64,000 bases of DNA, from NCBI RefSeq assembly GCF_030253575.1, contig NC_080558.1, forward strand, positions 39,645,111 through 39,709,110. The letters are read 5' to 3'. The notes under the pieces are model-generated. The model ran no database searches and was not told the DNA's origin. It saw only the letters and a list, made by a program, of their open reading frames with translations. How positions within the stretch are numbered: the first letter of the stretch is position 1; every line of letters begins with the position of its first letter. Positions 19,874-31,910 of the stretch are shown here, one piece after another. This DNA is from Rhododendron vialii. Taxonomy: Eukaryota; Streptophyta; Magnoliopsida; Ericales; Ericaceae. Made by a program: the position numbers and the translations under genes.

Positions 19874-22800
19874 ATGAGCAAGAAAACCCCCCTAGTGTTT
19901 TTGGACGTGTCAATTGATGGCGATCCTGCTGAAAGGATGGTTTTCGAGGTATTACTCTATTATGCATCATTGTACCATAGAAAGTCAATTTCATCCACAG
20001 ACACAATTTCACGGGTTTTATTTCCCAAGAAGACAGTCAAACTGAATTACTGTTTGTTTCTCGGAATGCCTTTTTTTTTATTATTGAAAGTTGAATGCTT
20101 ATGCAATTAAATTGTTGGTGATCTTTGGCCATACAGCTTTTCTCTGATGTTGCTCCCAAGACTGCAGAAAATTTTCGTGCACTTTGTACAGGTAAATCTT
20201 GTGTTGGTAATCTATTAATGGACCTATGCTAATGGATCTCTACTTGCTATCTTAGAAAACCTTTAAATATGCAACTGATCTTGAGGTGTCGGTTTAAGAT
20301 GTTGCTTATTGATGTCAGTGTTTAGCCTGTTGTTGGTGCCGTATGCTTATGATATCCATCATATACTAGTCATAGGTTCTATAGACTGCAAATTTAATAA
20401 GATTGGATTGTCAAAAGAAAATGAGATCAGAGGTTGTCAGAACTATAGTTTGTGTTTTGGTGCATGGCCCTAGAATTACGACGATCACACTTGTAATGAT
20501 CAGTGCATCATTGTTGAGAATGATCAGTGCTTCTGTTCTGATATGTTCCTCTTATTTTGCAGGGGAGAAGGGAATCAGTTCTAAGACTGGAAGGCCCCTC
20601 CACTACAAAGGATCCTTTTTCCATCGCATCGTTAATGGATCGCTGGTGCAGGTACGTCCTTTGCTTTGCTCAACAGGTGTTAATGGTCAGAATGTGATTG
20701 CTTAGTTGGGTAATAGTCTGGTGTAGCATGACTTAGAACTGGTTTCTGTCTTCTAGTTGTCATTGTTTATGCTGTAGGATGGAGGGCTAATGGCCACGAC
20801 TGCCTTTCTTGTGACATAGTTTTAAGGTTGTACTTATTTTAATTGTTTATCCTGAGAAATTTACTTACCTTTCTCAGTTGTGTGCCAAAATTGCATTCCT
20901 AGTTTAATTTACTAATTCTATTGTTTATGCTGCAGGGTGGTGATTTTCTTAAACGAGACGGTATGTATTCCATGTGCAGCTATGTCTTTTTTCAATTTAC
21001 CATTCTAGTCTTTACATGTTGCAATATTATGCAAATAGTTATTTTTGGTTATCTGAAAAGACCTTTATTTTATGCTAAATAAGGGGTTGCTTTCAAAACT
21101 TTGCTCGAAAATAGTAATCACCAGAAACTAAGTTTCTTGTCTTTAGAACAGCAAACCGTAGAGGGAAAGCAGAAAATGTAATCAGTCCCTAAACCTTATC
21201 CAGTGGTTCGAATTCTAAATCTTGTACGTGTCATCCCTGACATGATACAAAGAACTTATGTTAAATATGTCTCAAATGTAATCATGTTTATAGAACTGTT
21301 AACTTCGTTTACTAAATTTTACTGCATAAGATGGGTAAGATTGTCTTTGTACTTTGACTGACTCAAGTCACTCTACCACATGACACTGATGAACAATGAA
21401 CACGAATGAGAAATTGTGACACTTACAATAATTCAAATGAAAGTTAATCTTTCTGTTAAAAAAGAACAAAAGAAATGAAAGTTATTTTTGTAGTGCTTCC
21501 CTCACTAGTGTAAACTTTAAAGAAAATTGCACTTCAAGAAGTTGGAAGTTTGTATTTGTGAACAACACTCTAAAATGATGCGAGGTTACTTGGGATATCG
21601 CTGAAGAAGGACTTGGGTTTGTTGGATCTCCATGAGCCAAGTCTGTGGTTTTAACTTTAAATAGTGTGGCCATAAGTCTAAGATTGCCTTCACTGTTAGT
21701 GTGTGCGTATGATTTGTTTATTTCTGAAAATCATTAGGAAGTATTAGAAATGTTTTTTGATGAAGATATGAATAGTGCTTGGTTATCAAGGCCCGGGACT
21801 TGGGAGTTTGCTCCCTCAAACCGTCTAGGTGCTATCAACTCTTGTGAGGCAACTCCCATATGGGGCTTTGCCCAGGCTTTAATTGGGCCTCCTGCTAGTG
21901 TGATTGGTCTGCAGGGATTAGTCTGTGTAAGCTGGCATGGACACCAGAGTTACCAAAACAGGTATAGTGCTTGGAAACTAGTTTGGTCCATCTTCTTCGT
22001 ATGTCCATCTTCTTCGTATGTCATGTTGGGGGATGCAAATACGGGGAAAAAGAAGTTAGATGTGCATGTTTTGTAAGTTGTGGTGCAATTGTTGAAGCTA
22101 TGACAATTACTAAAATCATGTAGCCATCTTCACTTTGGTGTCTATATTGTTTTACGGGTGTGGATCCCAAAGATGGGAAAAAGGATGTAATGTTGTAATG
22201 GTAAAGTTTAGGTTTAATCCTAGACTTAGTGTTTTGCGAACACTCTTGAGGCCAGGCCTTGGAATGTGAAAGGTAGGAGCGCTGAGACTAATTTCAAAAG
22301 TTGGGCAGATTTGTTTGAAACCATTTCTTACTAATTAGGTTTATTTAGTAGTATAAATGGTTTATTTGAGGTTCTAAGTTATGTAGGTGTACAGAGGGCG
22401 AAGTAAACTAAGTCTAGCTGGATGCCGCTAATGTTTGTCTTATTCCATTTGTTGAATTTTGCAGGGAGTTTCGGAGAAAGCATATATGGCGAGAAGTTTC
22501 CAGGTGAGATACTCTTGTGGTCTTGGTTTTGGTGAACCTGTTCCTTAGTCACGATGGTCTATTCAAGATGGCATGCTTTGAGTAACTATGTCTAGAGCTT
22601 CTGCGACATTTTTCTAGGAGGGTGATTGAGGGTCTTAATTGAATAAAGACCAGAACTCACACGGACACAAAGAGATCTATATGTTTCCTATTTGACAATC
22701 ATTGTCTTGAGAGCAAATGATTTCTTCTGCCTTACCTTTGAAAGTTGGGGTTGACTTTGATCTTGTTCGTGGTTCATGGAAGATTCATTTCAATGAAATT

Positions 22801-25800
22801 TGGACACTTGTATTTGTGTCTTAAAATGGTAGTGTGTGTGGATAAATGTCCTTACAATATTCAGTTCTAGATTGGTATGCTATTTAATGCCTTGTGTTTT
22901 CAGGCTGCGCTTGTTTGTCATCAGCTTTAGCGTTCATTTTAGTTTTCCAGTTTATTGCTGGTTTTCGGTTTTATCCGTTCTCGACTTCTCGTTTAGCAAG
23001 TTATCACGTCTGGAAATATGATATCTCATACTGCCTTTGGGTTGATTTAATTCATTTTTTAGTTCATGTTAGCAGTGATGGGCCAATTATGGCTTCATAG
23101 ATGTTTGATTGGTAAAGATCGATTTCTATAGTTGACCAACTGTAGTTGGGAACTTGGGACCAATTTGTGGTCAACTGAAACTGAAGTCCTTCCCTGTCCT
23201 CCTCCACAAACGTACAATGAAAAAAATCCAGTTCGTTCCTGCTTTTGTGCTGGGTGTTCTTTTTTTCCTTCTAATGTTATCGTATTTTGGCTAGTAGGGC
23301 TGGTTCAGTTCTTTACGGGAGCATTTAGATGTAGCGCAGAGTTCTAAAAGTTGGCTGCCTAGGCCAATTAGTCCCCACCTAGGCGGTAGGCGGTGGTTCA
23401 ACTTCTAGATTTGGTAGTCGACTAGTCGGGCCCCTAGTCCCCGCCCAGGTGCTAGGCGTCCCTTTTCCGCCCGACTTGTGCCTAGCGATTTTTAGAACAT
23501 TGATGTAGCGTGGAAAAAGTTGGAGTGTTGAGTTGTATACCGTACTTTTGATGATCAAGAACATGTTTGCACATTAAGAACGCTTAAAAGTGGGATCTTT
23601 TGAATTTTCCATGATACGCTTTCCGACCCCTACTTATTTGCTAAGTACTTACTGGAATATATACTAAAAAGAATTGTAACACGCTTTTAATAATCTAGTA
23701 ATGTCTCTTAGTGCGTGTCTAGACCATTACTACTGCTCATGTAAGTTACCTTTTTGCCCAAGTGTAGCATTGCCTTTTGCACCTATGCTGCCACTTTCAT
23801 CCCATCTCAACTACACAACCTACCTTGTTGCCACCTTCATGATTACCATTTTAATCACTTGACCACTTACTGGTCCCACAAACTGGCCAACAGGTGCTCC
23901 CCCTTCCATCACATTTATTGGCAACAACTTGATAGTGTTGCTGCTGCTATTATTTAAAGTGCTTAGATTGTATCCACGAACTACATTGCTTACCCAGAGA
24001 ATGAGTTCTAGGACTGCTAAATTAGGTGTATTCTATGAACGTAATGACTAATAATTCCCTTTAGTGGATTATTGCACCATTTTATGTTTTGTGATGCAGA
24101 GAATAATTTTGAACTGCCAAAAATATGTTGCCCTAATAGTTTGTCATGTAAAGTAGTATCCGTTTAGTTTGATTTGGTGAAGCTCTGTACCTACTCTTGA
24201 TGTGCAACTTTTGTGGGCCATGCAAAGTGTTTTATTTGCTTAGCATCTGATGACGATACTGAAAATTGAAGAGAATTGTGTCCTGTGTGCAATAAATTTA
24301 CAAATTTAACTAACTTTGATTTGTATATGGATCACTTTTGGCGGTCAACAAGTGCAGTCTTGGGTTGGTGTGTGGGGTGGAACTCTGGGTGTGTGTGTTT
24401 TGTGTTAGGTTTTCATTACTTGTTTAGGGTCTATGAAAACTGCTTTGTTCCTTTCATCTGTCTCACCAAGTAACTGGTGGAAGTTTGCTGTCTTTCAGAT
24501 GAACCACCATCCAAGCTGAAGCACGATCAACGGGGTCTTTTGTCGATGGCGTTGGCAGATCGTGATGCTCGTGGGTCTTTATTTATAATCACCTTCAAGG
24601 CCAATCACCATCTGGACAGGTTTGTTTGTCAGAAGTGCTTTTATGATGGCTAGCACACAGTTGAACTGTATTTAGTTTGAGTTTGGCTTGCATTTAGACA
24701 CTGTGTTCCTAATTCCCATAATTTAACCATTGCTCTATGCATGATAAAATTTTTACATTCTACATTTATTTCTTGATATTGGAGTGTCCTGACAGGAAGT
24801 ATGTAGTTTTTGGGAAACTTGTGGAAGGGCATGTTGTTCTGGAGAAGATTGAAAATGTGGGTGATGAAGTCGGGAGACCATCTGTGACAGTGAAAATCAT
24901 CAGTTGCGGTGAATTGCTCGAGGGTGAGAATTACAGAGATTTTTTTTTGGCAATTATTTCTTCATAGTCATGAAATTTTGCTCGTAGGAATCTCGGGTAG
25001 TTGAGGTCTCATGTGTGGTAATCATGTTCAAGGTTATTTGTTGAATTCGACTATCCCGAGGTCTCGGCAGTTATTCCCAAGTTTCTTATGTTTTGGGGTG
25101 GTGTGTGTATTAGCTGAATGTGTGCATTACGAAGTGGGTTTTACTTCTTGGTTTATTATCATATTGTGCAGAGAAAATGAAGGTAAATAAAGCGAAAATG
25201 GGGAAGGATGCTTCATCGGAGGCTAACAGTCATGAAGTCCGTCGCAGAAGAAAGCACAAGAAATCATCAAAGGGGAGAAGGAAAAGGAGGAAAAGATATT
25301 ACACGTCCACTTCTGAATCCGATACTTCCTCAGATAGGGAGATGGAATCAGAAAGGAAAAGGAAGAAAAGATATTACTCGTCCACGTCTGAATTCGATAC
25401 TTCGTCAGATAGCGAGATGGAATCAGAATCGGAATCTGATTCCGATTCTGATTCAGATACATCATCGTCGTCTGGCTTAAGTTCTTCAAGTGATGATAGA
25501 CGTAAGAAGAGGAAAAGATCTTCTAGGAGAGACAGGTATAGACATGGAAAAAGGAGGGACAAACGGCGTGGAAGAAAACGCAGGAGGCATGGTAAGAGAT
25601 CAAAGCGCCGATCAAAAAGGTATTTTTTTACTAGTGATTTAGTTAAGGTTTGCGTTGGCTAATCTTGGTTTTTTCCCCAGACTGATTGATAGTATTGTAC
25701 CATCTCTCCACACTTATTCTAATTTTATTGGGATCAGGGAATCGATGATCTCTTGAATCTCTTCAGTTCAATTCCACGACCTTCGTGGATTTGGAGATCC

Positions 25801-28800
25801 ATATATGCATTGACATTTGACATTTGACACTTGACGTTTTTGTCTTTTTAGCACCAATGGAAAAGACAAAAACTCACGTCTCAAACATGATTTAACCAAA
25901 ATGTATTACACTAGGGGATAATAACTATTGAAGCGTCAAGTGTTAACTGTCAATGCATATAGCCATGAATGTAGTGGAGTTGAACTGGAGATATTCAAGA
26001 GATCATAGATTCCCTGATCTTAATAAAATTGGAATAAGAGTGGAGAGATGGTAAAATACTTTCAATCTGTCTTATTGGCAACATGGAAAATTTCTTCAAC
26101 GTTGCTGGGGCATCAGGGCTGGGTTATTGCTTCAGAATAGATATTGCAATTTCTTGATTCAATTTACGGAATTCTTGATGAGAATATTCTTCCTATCCTC
26201 ACTGATGCACTTGTGAATAAGGTTGAGGTTGCATCATGATGTATTATCTTTGATAAGTTTGGTCCTTGAGCATAAGGTTGTGTTTGCATTGCGATGTTAT
26301 ATCTCAGTCCTTGACTGATGGTAAAACGTAATATCCTCTATAACACTTTCTGCTTGGAGAAGCTAGCTAGGTGAAAGAGTTTTTGCTACTATTTGTCTCA
26401 TGTTTTTCTCAGATTTCTTTTTCTTTTTCTTTTCTTTCATTTGTGTCTGTTTCTTTTGTTTATATTTTCTTGGTTGCTTGTTTTATCCAAGTGTGGTGGA
26501 GGAAAATCTGTTGCTTCTAATCTTTTGATGCGGTAATGAGTACCAGTTTATGTTTTTAGTCTTGTATTGCGCTGACGGTCTCCCTTTTTGCTACATTGTT
26601 AAAGGGCATCTGATAGTCTTGCTGACACTGAGAGCGAGAGTAGAAGTGAAAGTAGCTCAGAAGATGGTAATGCTGATGTTGAGGGGCCAGATCAGAAGCA
26701 TAAAACCCAAACTCAGATATCTGGTATGGTCCCGTCCGTACGTGTGCTATGCTTTTTATGTTTTAGTCTGTTCGGTTTATCCTGAAACTGTGTTTATTTG
26801 TGTGTAAAGGTACTATAATCAATGTATGCTAGTCTAGATGCATTCATTGCGAACTAGTTTTGATAGGTATCTTCCATATTGATTGATTGATATTTTCTGA
26901 TCAGGATAGGAGCTAACCTCAGCTCTGTTAGTTGTATTATATGCATTTGCAAGAGCCTTGGAGTGCTATATAATGAACAGATTGTCTGCATCTTTTTGTT
27001 TTGTGTCCTATAACGTGTCTTGTCATTTTTCCTTATGTCATGTCCTTTTCTTACTTGTCTATTTTGGTATTCTTATTTGGTCCATGCTGTGAGATTCTGG
27101 AAGCAGATTTTCCATGGTTAAAATGCTTGAGAATTTACGCAAGGTAATGGCATTTTTTTGACAATTATTGCTTCACATTCTGGTTTTGCTTGTATCCAAT
27201 ATGTATTCAACAATATCTAGGCTACATTATGTGCTAAGATTATTATTACTCCGGCATCTTAAACTCATTAAAGAACACCAGTCTCCTTTGTTCTTCATGC
27301 GTTGTTTATTAAATGCTTTCTGTTTCCTCATGTAGTTGGAAATCAGTCTCCTTTGACCGTGGAGGGACCTAATCCTCGCAAAAATGGAGTGACAACTGAT
27401 ATGTTTGAAAGAGAAGAGGGTGAGTTAAGCAAGGAAAATGGAGAGCGGTGGAGCAATGGAGTAGACCCGCAAACTAATTTAGCGGATGACAGCCCAGCAA
27501 AATCTAGGTTTACTTTCCATGCTAATCACCCTTCATTTATTATTTATTTGAATGATTCCTTCTGGATATGGTTTTTATGTAAAAGTTGGTCAGCAGGAGC
27601 CACAACATTAGTGCTGGAAGGACTAGGAGCAAGAGCATGAGTATTAGTCCGACAAAGAACTTGGGCAAGAGCCAGAGTTTGAGCCCAAGAAAGAGCTTGA
27701 GCAGGAGTCCTAGTGTTGATAAGAGCCCTATACAAGTCCCTCGAAGTAGCAGGAGTATAAGTAGAAGCCCTGTAAGAAGAAGTGCCAGCGGAAGTCCTCC
27801 TTTGAGGGGCAAAAAGGGAAGAAGCATTAGCAGGAGTCCCTTGAACTCCCCACCTCGAAGGAACCTTAGCCGGACCCCACCAATAACTTCATCAAGGAAA
27901 TCATCGCGAACAGTGAGCAGAAGCCCTGTAAGAGCTGTTAAAAGGAGTCTAAGCAGAAGCCCTGTTAGGTCTTCTAGAAGAAGTGTGAGTAGAAGCTCAG
28001 GTAGGGCCCCTTCCAGGAGAAGCGCTAGCAGGAGTCCAGTTAGGGCACCTACAAGGAACAATCGTCGCAGCTATTCAAAAAGCCCTGTTTCTGATCGTGG
28101 AAGGAACTTATCAAGAAGTCCTTCCCTAGATGGGTCCCCTAAACGCATCAGAAGGGGAAGAGGCTTCAGTGAGCGCTTCTCTTATGCACGCAGATACAGA
28201 TCCCCTTCGCCAGATCGTTCTCCTGTGAGGTCGTATCGTTATGGCAGTAGGATTGATCGTGACAGGTATAAGTAAACATTTTTTTTGTGAACTTATTAAC
28301 AAGATCGGTACTCTTATTCCTCTACTTTTTTATTTGATCTTATAAAGTTGTTGACAGTCATTTGTGTTGCTAGATTTTACAGGAGATCCCCTAGGCGTTA
28401 CAGGAGCCCACCCAGAGCAAGAACTCCTCCAAGGTCTGTGGTCTGCCTGCTCCTGCTAGTTAAATTCACAGTTTGTTTTCATTAGCCTTTTTTCTTTGTC
28501 CCTTCTAAATTGACTTGGTTTATACTTTCTAGCAAGATCTCTCGTTATATTTTGTAAATTTGATCACCAACCGCTTATCAAAAAAAAAAAAAAAAATTGA
28601 TCACCAACCTATTTGAGTTTGGGCTGACCAGTTTTTAATGCTCTTCTACCGCTAGCTTTGATAGAGGTTGGTAGGCTTTGTGAACTTTTTAGGCATACCC
28701 TCCAATCGACACATTTTCAGGTACACACACACTTGTAGGGCACTTACAAGGATGCCACCGGCCTTTCCCGTTTATGGATAGAATGCCCGCTTGTCAGTTT

Positions 28801-29708
28801 GACAGAATAATTTGTTTTGTTCTTTAGAAATAGTTTGGGCAAACCGGGATCAGTTAGAAGTGCTAAAATGCCACATCCTGTCAGTATGCGCCCCATGCAG
28901 CAAGCTATTTTCGCATTGAATTCTTGCTTGCAGAATTTATTCTCGGGCAGTTAGTTGGATTGGCATGCAGTCCTGGTTCTCCTTGTCAGCATAAAAATAT
29001 GGGAGATATGTATTGTTCTCTTTGTGATTATTACTTTTATCAAAGTTCTTTTTGGATTTTATGTGAACTCTATAGTTATATAAAAATGTTTCATTTAGTT
29101 GCTACCATGCCCTATAGTTTAACTTTTGCTGTCTATTGATCCAATTTTTGTTTCAAAGGGTATTTCGGGTGATTTCAATTTACTTTAGTCCACTTTAGAA
29201 GCATGTACTATGGCACCTATCCCTATCCAGTTCTATTGGGTTGATTAATTTCGTGCGATTGAATTTGGATTCCATAGAAGATAAGAAAGTTGTATGTCGA
29301 CCAGATTAAGATAAATGGTATTATTATTACTTCTCAGTAAAACTCGTATTTGCTAAAAAGAGAAGGGGAAATTCTTTTATTTGCAGATACAGAAGCAGAA
29401 GAAGCAGGACGAGGAGTCCCTTATCACGGAGCCCAATCCGTAACCGTGACCGCCGCCGTTACAGCCGCAGTCCTATTCGCAACCGTTCTCCTGTCAAGAC
29501 ATCCAGAGTCGACGATTCCCCACGTGCTGAGAGGCGGAGGTCACCTTCTCGTACCAGAATCTCATCAATATCAAGCTCCTCACTCGACTCCGAATCGCCC
29601 AAGAAGGCAAGCAAAGACCGGTCAAGGTCATTTTCTAGAAGCCCCCAAGCCGGGAAGAAGGGCTTGGTCTCTTATGGAGATGGTTCTCCTGACTCCAGCG
29701 ACAGATAA
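19874..29708 (+). CDS. CYP95: SR-rich cyclophilin, CYP95-type peptidyl-prolyl isomerase
   Basis: Thirteen coding exons join in frame to 773 aa: 19874-19948, 20137-20191, 20563-20651, 20936-20960, 22465-22503, 24499-24619, 24796-24923, 25172-25619, 26605-26723, 27336-27507, 27597-28265, 28374-28433, 29387-29708. Residues 1 to about 177 form the cyclophilin fold ([13 protein letters not shown] at the start, [17 protein letters not shown]). The rest is basic, with Lys/Arg blocks, SD/SE-rich acidic runs (about 200-260) and many RS/SRSP repeats from exon 11 on. SR-cyclophilins of this group bind splicing factors in nuclear speckles. ATG at 19874 fits the family start (MSKK), although an in-frame ATG lies 6 bp upstream. 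Catalytic Arg (CypA R55) is kept, but F60, Q111, W121 and H126 are replaced by S, L, H and Y, so isomerase activity and cyclosporin binding are probably weak. Confidence 0.9.
23337..23501. mobile_element. MULE-type MITE in CYP95-like intron 5
   Basis: A 165-bp element is flanked by the 9-bp direct repeat GATGTAGCG (23328-23336 and 23502-23510). Its ends are inverted: GTTCTAAAAGTTGGCTGCCTAGG on the left, and CCTAGCGATTTTTAGAAC on the right. The inside is rich in CCTAGGCGG motifs. It is wholly intronic. Confidence 0.8.
25679..26073. repeat. Fold-back element in CYP95-like intron 8
   Basis: The left arm, about 25679-25836 (AGACTGATTGATAGTATTGTACCATCTCTCC...), is the reverse complement of the right arm, 25934-26073 (...GGAGAGATGGTAAAATACTTTCAATCTGTCT), with scattered mismatches. 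The spacer holds a second small hairpin, GTTTTTGTCTTTT / AAAAGACAAAAAC. Arms of about 140-155 bases would fold within the pre-mRNA. Confidence 0.85.
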
Positions 29709-31184
29709 GGATCTGTTGGCATTGACAGTAATGGTTTGAGTTGATAAATCCCTTGCTCGCAAGTTTTTCTTCTTTTACGTATCAAGTCACAATGATGTTT
29801 GGGACTGTGGTAGAGGGAATTCGGGAGCTTATCTGGTTATGTCTTTTGGTTTCGATGTTGGCCGTAATTTTAGAGACGTACGAGTAAATACTGGATGTGT
29901 TGCCTTGACTTAGTAATTTTGGTCGGAGATATTTGACTTCTAAAGTTTGTTAGGGAATTTGGCCATTGTGAGGAGGAACTACTGTTTGGCCATGGGAGGT
30001 GTGATTTGATTAGCAGTGGGTTTTTGTTACATTTCTCTGTCCGTTTTCTTTGATAATTTGGTTCGTATCCCACACGATCGTTACTTATGTCATATTTTTC
30101 ATTATTCACATTAATTGCCTGTTAAATCATTTTCTTTCGGGCTTGATGTCATTTTTGTTATTGCCAATTGTCTCTATCCTTGTAGAAAAGCATTAAAAAC
30201 CCAAAAGAGCGGTTCCAATCATTTGCACGATACTCAGATGATTGGAACTCTTAAAAACATGTTTAAACAAATTGAACTGTTCTAATAATTTGTGTGAGAC
30301 TCGAAAATGGTTTTGTGTCAAAATTTGCATCAACTTTTGTGTGAAGGGAACCCCTTTGTATGCGCGCGCGTGTGTTTATTGTGTGTGTGTGCAAACACTC
30401 TTCAATTAGCACCCTTTTGGAAGTTATTTGGGTGATTGGGTCAGATCAAGTTAGTGAATAAACTAGTGGTGACAAAATATTTCAGACTGTTGAAGGGACC
30501 ATGTAATCAGCTCTAAGAATATAGTGTAGAACATGTTCCATAAGACTGCTAGTGTAGAACATGTTCCATAAGACTCCTAATTAACTAAAGGAGCCACCTT
30601 TTAACATTCTTTGGCCAAAATTCATATAACAAACAGGACCAGTTCTACAGTAAATGGAAGGAATTTACTAATGTATTTTTGGTCAACTAATCACAGCTAC
30701 ATAATAAATGTTAATTAATAACGTTAATTTTCGCGTTCCAAAGAATATATCTCATCTGCATCGTCTGAAACTCAGCTGAGTCAACTTAATCGAGTCAATA
30801 AACTCAGTCAAGCCAGCGATACTAAACAAAGTAAGTACTACAAGTCTGGTCAAGCAGGAGAACTACTAATCAGTAATTAGTTCTTTTTTTTTTTTTCTAC
30901 GGCAAGATTTGCCCCTTGACCTTCCAATTGAGAGTGTACAACGGTGACGAACCTAGGCTAGTCTTGTTTGGCTGCCCATATTTTTTGGAATATTGTTTTT
31001 GACCCCAGTATTCGTAATCAACGCTAAAATAACTTGAACCGCAAGCATTTATATTTTTTTTCACGGACCAGTTATGATTTGTTTCACAAATCAGTACTAT
31101 CCGTAATAACGAACACAACATTAATTCGTAACATTCATAACTTGCCCTTTTAGGGTGTCCACCAAGTACAGTTGTCCAAACAGG
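29709..31184. other. 3' flank of CYP95-like gene and intergenic DNA
   Basis: Includes the 3'UTR and a small exact duplication (TAGTGTAGAACATGTTCCAT then AAGACT) at about 30522-30574. No further gene is recognised. Frames on either strand here do not resemble known proteins. Confidence 0.4.
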
Positions 31185-31510
31185 CTCCAACTGGCCAAGG
31201 CTAGTAAAAGTCAATCTCGGTCAAGTTGACCTAGGGTTTGCTCTCATTTATGTATGACTCAGTAGAGAAGGGAATGTGTTTTTTCGACTATTTACTTCTT
31301 CAACTATTGCAGATTTGAACTTCTTGATCTACCAGTGGTTTCAATAATCAAGAAACTTGGAAACACTCTATCTAGCTATCCGCGTTTCCTAGCGAGATCG
31401 GGACGATATTCGACCGGCTTTTCGATAACAAGGAGGCAAGCTGATATGCTTTACTCAAGAAAAAAGCCCAGTACAAAAGTGCGTACTTGATTAATGTCCC
31501 TATGGGTGGG

Positions 31511-31855
31511 GATCGTGTCGTGTCATCTCGTGTTCGTGTCAGAATTCTCTCAATCCTAACTTGACATGTTTAGCTTTTCGTATTATCGTGTCGTGTCATA
31601 TTCGTGTTCCGTGTCAGAAATAATCGACTCTAACCTGCTAACTTTGTGTCCGGTTCGGGTCGTGTTATCGCGTCCTTTCATAAATTCTCACCCCGCATCG
31701 TGTCGTGTCATTTTCGCCTCAGAATTCTCTCAACCCTAACCCGACCCGTTTAACTTTTATTGTTATTGTGTCATACTCGTGTTCTGTGTCAGAAATAACT
31801 GACTTTAACTCGCTAATTTCGTATCGGGTTCACGTCGTGTTGAAAATTATCACCC
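31511..31855. repeat. Two-copy tandem repeat upstream of receptor kinase A
   Basis: Copy one starts at about 31511 and copy two at about 31697, a period near 186 bp. Each opens ATCGTGTCGTGTCAT and contains CAGAATTCTCTCAA.CCTAAC and TCTGTGTCAGAAATAA. GTGTCGTGT-rich segments like this are common in plant transposons. It ends about 55 bp before the kinase start codon. The homologous upstream region of kinase B (38540-38805) has no such repeat. Confidence 0.8.
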
Positions 31856-31910
31856 GCTAAATGTCCCCCAATTAAAGGGAGCCTCTCCAATTTCAGTCTC
31901 CTAATAATCT

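Noticed and set aside
27540..28061. 173-codon minus-strand open frame rich in Leu
   Set aside because: It is the antisense shadow of the RS-repeat exon of the cyclophilin gene.
30897..31214. 105-codon minus-strand open frame
   Set aside because: No recognisable domain. Part of it overlaps the promoter-like region shared with kinase B.
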